Shown in pieces: positions 31,080 through 44,000 of a stretch of DNA of 64,000 nt. The notes beneath the pieces are model-generated. The model made no database searches. It was not told where the DNA came from and saw only the letters and a list, made by a program, of their open reading frames with translations. The translations under genes were made by a program, and so were the position numbers. Every line of letters starts with the position of its first letter. Position 1 is the stretch's first letter. The stretch is from Aedes albopictus (Eukaryota > Arthropoda > Insecta > Diptera > Culicidae): positions 382,106,706 through 382,170,705 of the forward strand of contig NC_085137.1 of the NCBI RefSeq assembly GCF_035046485.1, read 5' to 3'.

Positions 31080-34000
31080 TAGAGAATTCGAGTGGAATTC
31101 CCTAAGGAATTCGAGTGGAATTCCCTAAGGAATTCGAGTGGAATTCCCTAAGGAATTCGAGTGGAATTCCCTAAGGAATTCGAGTGGAATTCCCTAAGGA
31201 ATTCGAGTGAAATTCCCAAAGGAATTCGAGTGGAACTCCCTAAGGAATTCGAGTGGAATTCCCTAAGGAATTCGAGTTGAATTCCCAAAAGTATTCGAGT
31301 GAAATTCCCAAAAGGATTTCGGGTAGAATTCCCAAAAGGAATTCGGGTAGAATTCCCAAAGGAATTCGAGTAGAATTCCCAAAGGAATTCGAGTAGAATT
31401 CCCAAAGGAATTCGACTAGAATTCCCAAAGGAATTCGACTAGAATTCCCAAAGGAATTCGACTAGAATTCCCAAAGGAATTCGACTAGAATTCCCATAGG
31501 AATTCGACTAGAATTCCCAAAGGAATTCGACTAGAATTCCCAAAGGAATTCGAGTAGAATTCCCAAAGGAATTCGAGTAGAATTCCCAAAGGAATTTGAG
31601 TAGAGTCCCCGAAGGAATTTGAGTAGAATTCCCGAAGGAATTCGAGTAGAAATCCCGAAGGAATTCGAGTAGAATTCCCGAAGGAATTAGAGTAGAATTC
31701 CCGAAGGAATTCGAGTAGAATTCCCGAAGGAATTCGAGTAGAATTCCCGAAGGAATTCGAGTAGAATTCCCGAAGGAATTCGAGTAGAATTCCCGAAGGA
31801 ATTCGAGTAGAATTCCCGAAGGAATTCGAGTAGAATTCCCGAAGGAATTCGAGTAGAATTCCCGAAGGAATTCGAGTAGAATTCCCGAAGGAATTCGAGT
31901 AGAATTCCCGAAGGAATTCGAGTAGAATTCCCGAAGGAATTCGAGTAGAATTCCCGAAGGAATTCGAGTAGAATTCCTTCCGGAATTCGTGTAGAATTCC
32001 CGAAGGAATTTGAGTAGAATTCCCGAAGGAATTCGAGTAGAATTTCCGAAGGAATTCGGGTAGAATTCCCGAAGTAATTCGAGTAGAATTCCCGAAGGAA
32101 TTCGAGTAGAATTCTCGAAGGAATTCGAGTAGAATTCCCTCCGGAATTCGAGTAGAATTCCCTCCGGAATTCGAGTAGACTTGCCTCCGGAATTCGAGTA
32201 GAATTCCCTCCGGAATTCGAGTAGAATTCCCTCCGGAATTCGAGTAGAATTCCCTCCGGAATTCGAGTAGAATTCCCTCCGGAATTCGAGTAGAATTCCC
32301 TCCGGAATTCGAGTAGAATTCCCTCCGGAATTCGAGTAGAATTCCCTCCGGAATTCGAGTAGAATTCCCTCCGAAATTCGAGTAGAATTCCCTCCGGAAT
32401 TTGTGTAGAATTGCCTCCGGTATGCTAGTAGAATTCCAATCGAAATTCGAATAAAATACCCTCCGGAATTCGAGTAAAGTTCTCTTCAGAATTCGACTAG
32501 AATTCCCTCCGGAATTCGAGTTAAATTCACTCCTGAGTTCGAGCAATATTCTCTCGAGATTTCTAGTAGAACTCCCTCCGGCATTCGACTAGAACTCCAT
32601 CCGAAATTTTAATAGAATTGTGACCATCCATTTATCCGGAATTCCTTTAAATTTTTCTCCGGAAGTTGAGAAGAATTCCTACAAGAATTAGAGTAGAATT
32701 CCCTCCAGAATTTGAGTAGAATTCCCTCCAAAATTCCTTCTTCAATCATAATAGAATTCCTTCCAGAATTCGAGTAGAACTCCTTCCGGATTTTCTCCGG
32801 AATTGAAGTAGAATTTCTTCCGGAATTGAAATAGAATTCCTTCCGAAAATATCGAGTAGAATTCCTTCCGGAATTCGAGAAGAATTCCCTCCGGAATTCG
32901 CATATAATTCCCTCCGGAATTCGCATCTCTTGAATTCGAGTAAAATTTCCTAAGGAATTCGAGTAGAATTCCCTCTGAAATCCGAGTAGAATTCCCTCTG
33001 GAATTCGAGTGGAAGTACCTCTGGAATTCAAGTAGAGTTCTGAAATTCGAGTAGAATTCCTTCAAGAAGAATTTTCTCTGGAATTCAAGAAGATTTTTTT
33101 TCTGGATTTCAAGAAGAATTGTCTCTGGAATTCCAGAAGAATTGTCTCTGAAGAAAAAAAACCTTCTGGAATTTGAGTTGAGTTTCTGAAATTCGAGTAA
33201 AATTCCCTCTGTAGTTATAGAGTTCTTCCTGTAATTCGAGTAGAATTCCCTGTGAAATTCGAGTAGAATTTCGTCTAGAATTTGAGAAGAATTTCCTCTG
33301 GAATTCAAGAAGAATTTTCTCTAGAATGCGAGTAGTACTTCCTGGAAGAATTCCCTCTGAAGTTCGATGCTCTCTTGTATTGAAGTAGAAATCCTTCAAA
33401 AATTGAAAAATTGCTTCTAGTATTTGAGTAGAATCCCCTCCAGCATTCGACTAGAATTTCCTCCGGCATTTGACTAAATTTTAACAGAATTGTGACTGGA
33501 ATTCGAGTAGAACTCCATCCGGCATTCTGGTAGATTTTTCTCGGGAATTTGAGAATAATTCCTACAGGAATTATAGATTCGAATGCAATTCTTTCTACAA
33601 TCCAAGTAGAATTCCTTCCAGAATTCGAGTAGAACTCCTCCCGGAATTCGAGTACTATTCCCTATCGAATCCAACTAGAATTTCCTCCAAAATTTCAATA
33701 GTATTGTGTCCGGAATTCTAGTAGAATCCCATTCGGAATTCTAGCTAAATTTTCTCCGAGAATAGAGAAGAATTCTGTCCTGAATTGGAGTAGAACTCCT
33801 ACCGGAATTGAAGTATAGTTCAAGTAGAATTCCCTTCCGAATTCTGGTAGAGTTCCTTCCGGAATTGTAGTAGAGTTTTAGAAGATTTTCCTCCCGAATT
33901 CGAGTTGAATTCCCTCCGGAATTCTAGTAGCATTCCCTATGCAATTCGAGTAGAACTCCCTCTTAAATTCGAGTAGCATTCCCTCTGGAATTCGAATAGA

Positions 34001-35045
34001 ATTCCTTCTGGAATTCGAGTAGAATTCCCTCTGGAATTCAGGTAGAATTCCCTCTAGAGTTCGAGTAGAATTCCCTCTGGAATTCGAGTAGAATTCCCTC
34101 TGGAGTTCGATTAGAATTCCTTCCGGAATTCTAGTAAAATTCCCTCTGAAATTGGAGTTGGATTTCCTCTGAAATTCAGGTAGGATTCCTTCTGAAATTC
34201 TAGTAAAATCCTTGCGGAGTTTGAGGAGTATTCTTTCTGAAAAGCGAGTAAAATTCCTTCTTGAATTCGAGTAGAATTTCCTTCGGAATTCGAGTAGAAT
34301 TTTTCTGGAATTCTAGAAGAAATCCTTCTGGAATTAGTGTAGATTTCATTCTGGAATTCGAGTAGAATTTCATCTTGAATTTGAGTAGAATTCCATTTGC
34401 AATTCGAGTAGATTTCCATCTGGAATTCGAGTAGAATTCCATCCGGAATTCAAGTGGAATTTCCTCTGGAATTAGAGTAGAATTCCCTCTGCAATTCGAG
34501 TTGAACACCATTTGAAATGCGAATAGAGTGCCCTCGGAATTCGAGTAGAATTGCCTCTAGTATTTAAGAAGAATTCTCTTCGGAAGTCGAGTAGAACTTT
34601 TCCAGAAATTCGAGTAGAACTTCCAGATTCCCCTCTGGAGTTAGAGAAGATTTCCTCTGGAATTCAATCAGAATTATCTCTGGAATTTTGTCAGACTTTC
34701 CTCTGCAATTCTATCAGAATTCCCTCTGGGATTCTACCAGAATTTCCTCTGGAATTCGATCAATATTCGAGCAAATTTTCTTCGGAATTGAAGTAGAATT
34801 TCTTCCGGAATTGAAGTAGAATTGCTTCCGGAATTCGAGTAGAATTTCCTCCGAAATTTTAACATAATTGTGTCCGGAATTCGAGTAGAATTTTCTCCGG
34901 AGTTCGCATAGAATTCCCTCAGGAATTTGACTAGAATTCCTTCAAGAATTCGACTAGAATTCCCTCCGAAATTTTCATAGAATTGTGTTCGGAATTTGAG
35001 TAGAATTTCCTCCGGAATTCGAGTAGAAATCCCTCCGAAATTCAT
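31080..35045. repeat. 23-bp satellite array S1
   Basis: Tandem 23-bp units, each with two GAATTC hexamers separated by a 5-nt linker (mostly GAGTA, also GAGTG and GACTA) and a 6-nt linker. The 6-nt linker changes in blocks: CCTAAG (about 31080-31300), CCAAAG (31300-31600), CCGAAG (31600-32130), CCTCCG (32130-32400), then a degenerate mixture with CCTCTG and CTTCCG to the right edge. The span is about 172 unit lengths. The minus strand is open in long frames (for example 31485-32546) because the unit has few stops in that orientation. These frames are not genes. Confidence 0.95.
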
Positions 35046-38000
35046 TTAAATAATATTTGAAGAAAAAGTCACCCGTATTTCGGAAAAATGAGAAATGTTT
35101 TCCGAACATTTGTTAAAATTATGTCTGAATCTCAAGAGAATGCCATCAAACATTCAAGCTGAAGGTTTTTTCAAGATCGAATACATTTTATTCTGAAATT
35201 CGAGTCTAGATCATTTTAAAGAGCTTGAACCAACTGGGTTTCGACTCTATACTAAAACCAAATCACCGATGAATTCCAAGCTTATCCCCATTTCGAAATG
35301 CAGAAGCGCTTATCTTTTCAATTTGCTCCTCCTACGCTCCTTCTCGTCCTGCTCTAAGCATCAAACTGCCACGTTACTGCGACTTCCACGTCTGGAATGG
35401 ATTCCTGTGCACTCTAGAAAAAAGCCAAAGCACATTCCTCCCACCTAACGTTGACGATGACGACGTGCGAACAGACAACCAACTCCGGAACGAAGGAAAT
35501 TCCTAGAGCCGAGAGAGACAGAGAGAGAGAGTGGTACTTAATGGAACATGGGTCATTGAGTTTTATTGGCGGTTTGAGTTCTTTTCCGGCGGTGCTTTCG
35601 AATGCCCGGGGGGAAACCCCTCCTTTGATGACCGGAAGGAAGGTGGAATTGCTTTTAATTAAACGCTTTTTCCGAAGGGTGTTGTGCGGGTGAACCAATA
35701 AATGGAAAAGCGATTCGAGGGAAAAAATGAACAACACGTGGGCCCGATGGGAAGAATTTTTCTAAGGGTGGAATTCTGCTAATAACTCGTTTGAACTGAA
35801 AGTCCGGAGGATTGGCTGGCAGCTGCTTTCATGATGGTAAGGAAAAGCTTCCCACGCTCGATTTGCTCACTGCGACTTTCCATCATCTGCAGATGATTTC
35901 TAATGAATCTATTTGTAAGTGGTGAGCACTTTCAAGAACAGTATTGGGCGATTTTTTTTATTTTCTTCGTAAGAGTGGCAGGTCATATCATTTGACTTTG
36001 TCTGTTGATTGGAAACATCTACAGACGAGCTAACCAAATGAAAAGGACGTCTGCTATTTCTGTTGCAATGCGCCCAATTCTAGTCAATTTGCAGTAACAA
36101 AAAAGAACACTCATTGCTGTAGACGGACCATTTCCTTCGGACCAGGAAAGAAAAACTTTCCGATTTTTTCCTCGCTCTTATTGAGAAATATCTTCAAAGC
36201 TGCTATGTGCACAAATTGAAAAGTGCACTCCTGAGTGAGTTTATCCGGAAATTGCAATTCCACTCATCGCACAGTGGTTCCATTTGTTCAGAGAAGCGGT
36301 CATAAATCATTGTCTTCGTTTTTTTGAAGGGCAGAATCATTATAAGTGACCAGAAATAGCATGTTATGACTAAAAAAGGATATTCCAGTTCATTTTCATG
36401 ATCATCACTTGAAAAGTATGAACTTTGAACATTTTTATTTATGATAAATGAAAATATCATTAAAAACCTTTATTTTGCACAGAAATCAACAATCAAATAT
36501 TTTTAATTATTATGAAGAGTGGGTCGAATTCTGAGGAATTTCTGCTAAGTATTGCACGTTAAAACATGTATAGCACGACTGTATCATAATAGATTTATGT
36601 GAATAAAATCAGTATTAGCATTATAATTGTGATTTTATCAGGAGGTTCTATTTCTACTGCAATAACATAAATATATGAAACTGAATATATTTTTTTTTTT
36701 CAGAAATAAGGTAGTTTGCATTGTCGAAACACAGAAAAAATCATCACATATCGAATTAGTATGTGTAACTACAGTACCTAATGCCCAAAAGCGATAATTC
36801 TGAAACAATAGTAAAAATAGTGCAATTACAGAATCAATTACTTCTGAAATTATTTCAAACAAATATTCAGAATTAATTCACAAAACGTACGTAAAAGGAA
36901 ATTTTTCAACCATACAAATATTGCTTTACACAGTTATATGTCATATAATTCATGGGCCTGCGTTTTGCACAATAAAAAAGATTCAAGTATCTGTCCAGTC
37001 GTATTTGTTTTTTACAATTGCATTGCAACTGCTATCCAGTAATATAGCACATGGAATTTTAATCATGTATAGCTCTAACCCAATAAAAAAATATATACAA
37101 ATACCCTTCGTCATTGCAATTTAATCAGCGCCTGCTATTTTGAAAGAAATTAATTTGTACACTAAGATTTAACGTTAATGAATTTATCAAATATTCCGAT
37201 TTGGGAAGGGAATATGAGGAGGTAATACGCTCTATTAGTAAATATTACTAAAAGTGCGTATTTACTCCATTTTCTTCCAGCACTACAGTACTAGGTACTA
37301 AATGGATTTTGAGGAATTTTTTTAAATGTTGGCAGCAAATGCAAAACTTCTTATCAAATTCGACAATTACAGAGGTAAGTTTTGACAAGGCCAAATAAGA
37401 ATGGTCGTTATGCAACTATTGAGGTATGAATACCTCAATTCCTCCAAAAGTGTATTTTTTTCATAATTAAAAAAAAAACATTTTCAAAGATTGTTTTCAA
37501 ATAAAATATCCCTTAATTATTGTAAAAAGCTTTGAAATATCTCCTGTAAAAATTTCAGTCATTTTGGTACGCATTTCAGACAATTACAGAAAAACTAGTA
37601 TATATATAATTTTGTAGTTATTTTAATACATATTTTTTTATAAAAACAACGGGAAACTTCCAATACATCCTGCAAGCTTGTATGCAGATATTTGCAGCTA
37701 CAACCTTCACAGATTGATTCTCCTACTCAAATCTGATCATTTGCTGGCGGACGATTGATTAAATGTGGTTAAGAACATGTTTGAAATGTTACATGAATTT
37801 TTATTTTGTATATATTCTATTGGTAAAATTATGTGCCTATTACTCACATCCCCATTGGTCCAAATACATCCAGATCCGGTTTATAGCGCTTCGAATTGGA
37901 AGATAAACATCTATTCTGATTCTCTGCTTTGAAAACCAATTGAAAATCTACTTGCTTTTGTTATACGAAGACGAGGAGTACAACTCAAAAGTCATGTAAT

Positions 38001-38784
38001 TTTTCGACAAATTTAAAGAATATAAAATTGCATAACAGTACCCACGCTTTCATGCAAAATATGCAACAGGAACTTACATAAAAATGGATTTTCTGCATTC
38101 TTGGGAACATTATTGATTCATAAAAATTATACAAACTGATAAATTAGACAATCAATTTTTCGATTTTTGGCCTATGGCGGTACCACTGTGCATCGTTGAG
38201 AAAAGTTACACACTTCTCAATCCCCTCCCACCAACCAAACGGTGTCCCAACCAGCAAGTGGGCCTATGTAAACAGTTTCCTAGATCCAACAACGTTCTTC
38301 CAGTTGAATCAGTAGCCACTTTTTCTACCGCCACCACCACCTAAGACGGCCAACTACAAACGAGGCGCAAAACCAATTACCATCATTCTCGATTTCTGGA
38401 TTTTTTTTCTCTTCCTCGCCGCTCTCGATTCATCATCAGTCACCCATAGCACCTTCAGCTCGGGCGGTGCGAGGAGGTGAGCGGCTTGAATGAGTGATGG
38501 CGGAACAGCCAGCAGCCAGCCGATGCGATGTGAGAAGCAGTAAAAGATATCTTTGTCACTGACCAAAAAAAAACGCCGATGGTCGGCGAAACGAAAATGG
38601 CAATTTTATTGACCTTTCAGAATTGGTTGGTGGACCGTTTCAGAGTTGGTGTATTTCCGCTTGGAATGCAAAAGATGAGATTGAAAAAAGTGTACAGATT
38701 GTTTCACAATTTAATAACATTAAACATGAAACTCTGAATTTCAGTAAAATTACATCTTTCATTCAAGTAACATTCCCATCGCCA
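35046..38784. other. Unique-looking sequence between satellite arrays
   Basis: 35260-36130 is GC-richer, with a GAGAGAGACAGAGAGAGAGA microsatellite at 35511-35531; 36200-38180 is very AT-rich; 38190-38600 is GC-richer again. No ORF with a recognisable domain. A TTTTTTTTTTTTTTCAG-like acceptor occurs near 36690-36704 but is not followed by a defensible exon. Confidence 0.4.
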
Positions 38785-41025
38785 TTCGAGCAGAAATTCC
38801 ACCTTAATTTTGAAAAAATCCTCTGGAATTTAAGTAGAAATCACTCTGAAATTTGAGTAAAATGCGCTGTGATATTGTAGTAGAATTTCCTCTGAAATTC
38901 GTATAGAACTCTTTCTGGAATACGAGTAGAATTCCCTCCGGAATTCGATTAGAATTCCCTCTGGAATTTGAGAAAATTTCCCTCTAAAATTCGAGTAGAA
39001 TTCCCTCCGGAATTCAAGTTGAACTTTCTCAAGAATTCGAGTACAATCCCGTCTGGAGTACGAGTAGAATGCCGTACGGAACTTAAGTAGGATTGCCTCT
39101 GGATTTCGAATAGACTACCCTCTGGAATTCTAGTACAATTCCCCCGAGAATTCGTGTGGGATTCCCTTTGGAATTCGTGTTGAATTTTCTCTGGAATTAG
39201 AGTGGAATAACCTATGGAATTCAATCTGGCATATCCTCAATAATTCGAGTAGAATTCTCTCAAGAGTTAGAGTAGAATTACCTCTGGAATTCGAGTAGAA
39301 TGCCCTCTTTAATTCGAGTAGAGTTCCCTCTTAAATTCGAGTGGAGTTCCCTCTGGAATTCGACCAGAATTCCCTCTTGGATTCTAGTAGAATTCCCTCT
39401 GAAATTCGAGTAGAATTCCCTGTGGAATACGAGTAGAATTCCCTCTGGAATTCGAGTGGAATCCCCTCTGGGATTCGAGTAGAATCCATGGTGAGATTCG
39501 AGTAGAACCCCTTCTGGGATTCGAGTAGAATCACTTCTGGGATTCGAGTTGCATCCCTTCTGGGATTCGAGTAGAGTGCCTTCCGTCGTAGAATTTCTTC
39601 TTAAATTCCAGTAGAATTCCTCCTGGAATTCTAGGTGAATTCCTTCTGGAATTCTTTTAGAAATGGTCCTGGAGTTCTTCTAGAACTCCTCTCGGAGTTC
39701 TTGTAGAATTCTTCCTTCCGAAATTCAAGTGGAATTTATTCTGGAATTCGAATAGAATCCCTACAGAAATTCAAGAAGAATTTTTTTTTTGAAATTCGAG
39801 TCGAGTTTGAGTTGAACTCCATCAAAAATTTGAGTAGAGTTCCTTCATAAATTCGAGGCGAATTCCTTCAGTAATTCGAGTAAAAATTCTTCAAGGAATT
39901 CGAGTAGAAATCTTTCAGGAATTCGAGTAGAATTCCTTCAGGAATTCCAGTAGAATTCCTTCAGGAGTTCGAGTAAAACTACTTCAGGAATTCAAGTAAA
40001 ACTCCTTCAAGAATTCGAGTAGAATTGCTTCAGGAATTCAAGTAAAACTATAATTCTAGTAGATTTTCTTCATAAATTCTTGTCGCATTCCTTCTGGAAT
40101 TCTAATAGAGTTTCGTTTTGGAGTTCTAGTACAAGTCCTTCTGGTATTCTAGTGGAATTGCTTCTGAAATTTTCCCTTTCCTTCTCGAATTCTAACAGAA
40201 TTTCTCCCTCCTGGAATTCCTCTTGCAATTGCAGTAGCATTCCTTGTATTTTTCCTTGGAATTCCAGTAGAGTCCTTTCTGAGATTCGAGTGGAATTCCT
40301 TCTGAAATTCGAGAAGAATACCTCCAGAAATTCTAGTAGAATTCCTCCTGGAATTCTAGTAGAATTCCTCCTAGAACTCTAGTAGAATTCCTCCTGGAAT
40401 TCTAGTAGAAATCCTCCTGGAATTCTAGCAGAATTAGTCTGGGAATTCTAGTAGAATTCCTCCTGGAATTCTAGTAGAATTCCTTCTAGAACTCTAGTAG
40501 AATTCCTTCTAGAACTCTAGTAGAATTCCTCCAGGAATTCTAGTGGAATTCCTCCTGGAATTCTAGAAAAATTCCTCCTGGAATTCTAGTAGAAATCCTC
40601 CTGGAATTCTAGTAGAATTCCTCCTGGAATTCTAGTAGAATTCCTCCTGGAATTCTAGTAGAATTCCTCCTGGAATTCTAGTAGAATTCCTTCTGGAATT
40701 CTAGTAGAATTCCTTCTGGAATTCTAGTAGAATTCCTTCTGGAATTCTAGTAGAATTCCTCCTGGAATTCTAGTAGCATTCCTCCTGGAATTCTAGTAGA
40801 ATTCCTCCTGGAATTCTAGTAGAATTCCTCCTGGAATTCTAGTAGAATTCCTCCTGGAATTCTAGTAGAATTCCTCCTGGAATTCTAGTAGAATTCCTCC
40901 TGGAATTCTAGTAGAACTCCTCCTGGAATTCTAGTAGAATGCCTCCTGGAATTCTAGTAGAATGCCTCCTGGAATTCTAGTAGAATGCCTCCTGGAATTC
41001 TAGTAGAATTCCTAGTGGAATTCTA
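38785..41025. repeat. 23-bp satellite array S2, left flank (degenerate and TAGTA blocks)
   Basis: 38785-40060 holds diverged units with GAGTA and CCTCTG-type linkers. From about 40320 to 41010 the units become regular, with 5-nt linker TAGTA and 6-nt linker CTCCTG. At about 41012-41040 this gives way to the GTGTA/CTTCCG type of the core. The switch is abrupt (within about one unit). Confidence 0.9.
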
Positions 41026-44000
41026 GTAGAATTCCTTCCGGAATTCGTGTAGAATTCCTTCCGGAATTCGTGTAGAATTCCTTCCAGAATTCGTGTAGAA
41101 TTCCTTCCGGAATTCGTGTAGAATTCCTTCCGGAATTCGTGTAGAATTCCTTCCGGAATTCGTGTAGAATTCCTTCCGGAATTCGTGTAGAATTCCTTCC
41201 GGAATTCGTGTAGAATTCCTTCCGGAATTCGTGTAGAATTCCTTCCGGAATTCGTGTAGAATTCCTTCCGGAATTCGTGTAGAATTCCTTCCGGAATTCG
41301 TGTAGAATTCCTTCCGGAATTCGTGTAGAATTCCTTCCGGAATTCGTGTAGAATTCCTTCCGGAATTCGTGTAGAATTCCTTCCGGAATTCGTGTAGAAT
41401 TCCTTCCGGAATTCGTGTAGAATTCCTTCCGGAATTCGTGTAGAATTCCTTCCGGAATTCGTGTAGAATTCCTTCCGGAATTCGTGTAGAATTCCTTTCG
41501 GAATTCGTGTAGAATTCCTTCCGGAATTCGTGTAGCATTCCTTCCGGAATTCGTGTAGAATTCCTTCCGGAATTCGTGTAGAATTCCTTCCGGAATTCGT
41601 GTAGAATTCCTTCCGGAATTCGTGTAGAATTCCTTCCGGAATTCGTGTAGATGTCCTTCCAGAATTCGTGTAGAATTCCTTCCGGAATTCGTGTAGAATT
41701 CCTTCCGGAATTCGTGTTGAATTCCTTCCGGAATTCGTGCAGAATTCCTTCCGGAATTCGTGCAGAATTCCTTCCGGAATTCGTGTAGAATTCCTTCCGG
41801 AATTCGTGTAGAATTCCTTCCGGAATTCGTGTAGAATTCCTTCCGGAATTCGTGTAGAATTCCTTCCGGAATTCGTGTAGAATTCCTTCCGGAATTCGTG
41901 TAGAATTCCTTCCGGAATTCGTGTAGAATTCCTTCCGGAATTCGTATAGAATTCCTTCCGGAATTCGTGCAGAATTCCTTCCGGAATTCGTGCAGAATTC
42001 CTTCCGGAATTCGTGTAGAATTCCTTCCGGAATTCGTGTAGAATTCCTTCCGGAATTCGTGTAGAATTCCTTCCGGAATTCGTGTAGAATTCCTTCCGGA
42101 ATTCGTGTAGAATTCCTTCCGGAATTCGTGTAGAATTCCTTCCGGAATTCGTGTAGAATTCCTTCCGGAATTCGTGTAGAATTCCTTCCGGAATTCGTGT
42201 AGAATTCCTTCCGGAATTCGTGTAGAATTCCTTCCGGAATTCGTGTAGAATTCCTTCCGGAATTCGTGTAGAATTCCTTCCGGAATTCGTGTAGAATTCC
42301 TTCCGGAATTCGTGTAGAATTCCTTCCGGAATTCGTGTAGAATTCCTTCCGGAATTCGTGTAGAATTCCTTCCGGAATTCGTGTAGAATTCCTTCCGGAA
42401 TTCGTGTAGAATTCCTTCCGGAATTCGTGTAGAATTCCTTCCGGAATTCGTGTAGAATTCCTTCCGGAATTCGTGTAGAATTCCTTCCGGAATTCGTTTA
42501 GAATTCCTTCCGGAATTCGTGTAGAATTCCTTCCGGAATTCGTGTAGAATTCCTTCCGGAATTCGTGTAGAATTCCTTCCGGAATTCGTGTTGAATTCCT
42601 TCCGGAATTCGTGTAGAATTCCTTCCGGAATTCGTGTAGAATTCCTTCCGGAATTCGTGTAGAATTCCTTCCGGAATTCGTGTAAAATTCCTTCCGGAAT
42701 TCGTGTAGAATTCCTTCCGGAATTCGTGTAGAATTCCTTCCGGAATTCGTGTAGAATTCCTTCCGGAATTCGTGTAGAATTCCTTCCGGAATTCGTGTAG
42801 AATTCCTTCCGGAATTCGTGTAGAATTCCTTCCAGAATTCCTTCCGGAATTCTTGTGGAATTCCTTCCGGAATTTTTGTAGAATTCCTTCCGGAATTTTT
42901 GTAGAATTCCTTCCGGAATTCGTGCAGAATTCCTTCCGGAATTCGTGTAGAATTCCTTCCGGAATTCGTGTAGAATTCCTTCCGGAATTCGTGTAGAATT
43001 CCTTCCGGAATTCGTGTAGAATTCCTTCCGGAATTCGTGTAGAATTCCTTCCGGAATTCGTGTAGAATTCCTTCCGGAATTCGTGTAGAATTCCTTCCGG
43101 AATTCGTGTAGAATTCCTTCCGGAATCCGTGTAGAATTCCTTCCGGAATTCGTGTAGAATTCCTTCCGGAATTCGTGTAGAATTCCTTCCGGAATTCGTG
43201 TAGAATTCCTTCCGGAATTCGTGTAGAATTCCTTCCGGAATTCGTGTAGAATTCCTTCCGGAATTCGTGTAGAATTCCTTCCGGAATTCGTGTAGAATTC
43301 CTTCCGGAATTCGTGTAGAATTCCTTCCGGAATTCGTGTAGAATTCCTTCCGGAATTCGTGTAGAATTCCTTCCGGAATTCGTGTAGAATTCCTTCCGGA
43401 ATTCGTGTAGAATTCCTTCCGGAATTCGTGTAGAATTCCTTCCGGAATTCGTGTAGAATTCCTTCCGGAATTCGTGTAGAATTCCTTCCGGAATTCGTGT
43501 AGAATTCCTTCCGGAATTCGTGTAGAATTCCTTCCTTCCTTTTCTTGTAGTCTTGTTTTCCTCCAAGAATTCGAGTTGAATTCCTTCCGGAATTCGTGTA
43601 GAATTCCTTCCGGAATTCGTGTAGAATTCCTTCCGGAATTCGTGTAGAATTCCTTCCGGAATTCGTGTAGAATTCCTTCCAGAATTCGTGTAGAATTCCT
43701 TCCGGAATTCGTGTAGAATTCCTTCCGGAATTCGTGTAGAATTCCTTCCGGAATTCGTGTAGAATTCCTTCCGGAATTCGTGTAGAATTCCTTCCGGAAT
43801 TCGTGTAGAATTCCTTCCGGAATTCGTGTAGAATTCCTTCCGGAATTCGTGTAGAATTCCTTCCGGAATTCGTGTAGAATTCCTTCCGGAATTCGTGTAG
43901 AATTCCTTCCGGAATTCGTGTAGAATTCCTTCCGGAATTCGTGTAGAATTCCTTCCGGAATTCGTGTAGAATTCCTTCCGGAATTCGTGTAGAATTCCTT

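Noticed and set aside
31148..35045. Minus-strand ORFs in S1 (for example 31485-32546, 353 codons)
   Set aside because: Same artefact as in S2: translation of tandem 23-bp units.
36680..36725. Possible microexon after a poly-T CAG acceptor
   Set aside because: The following donor-like GTAGTT is weak and there is no supporting frame or conservation evidence.
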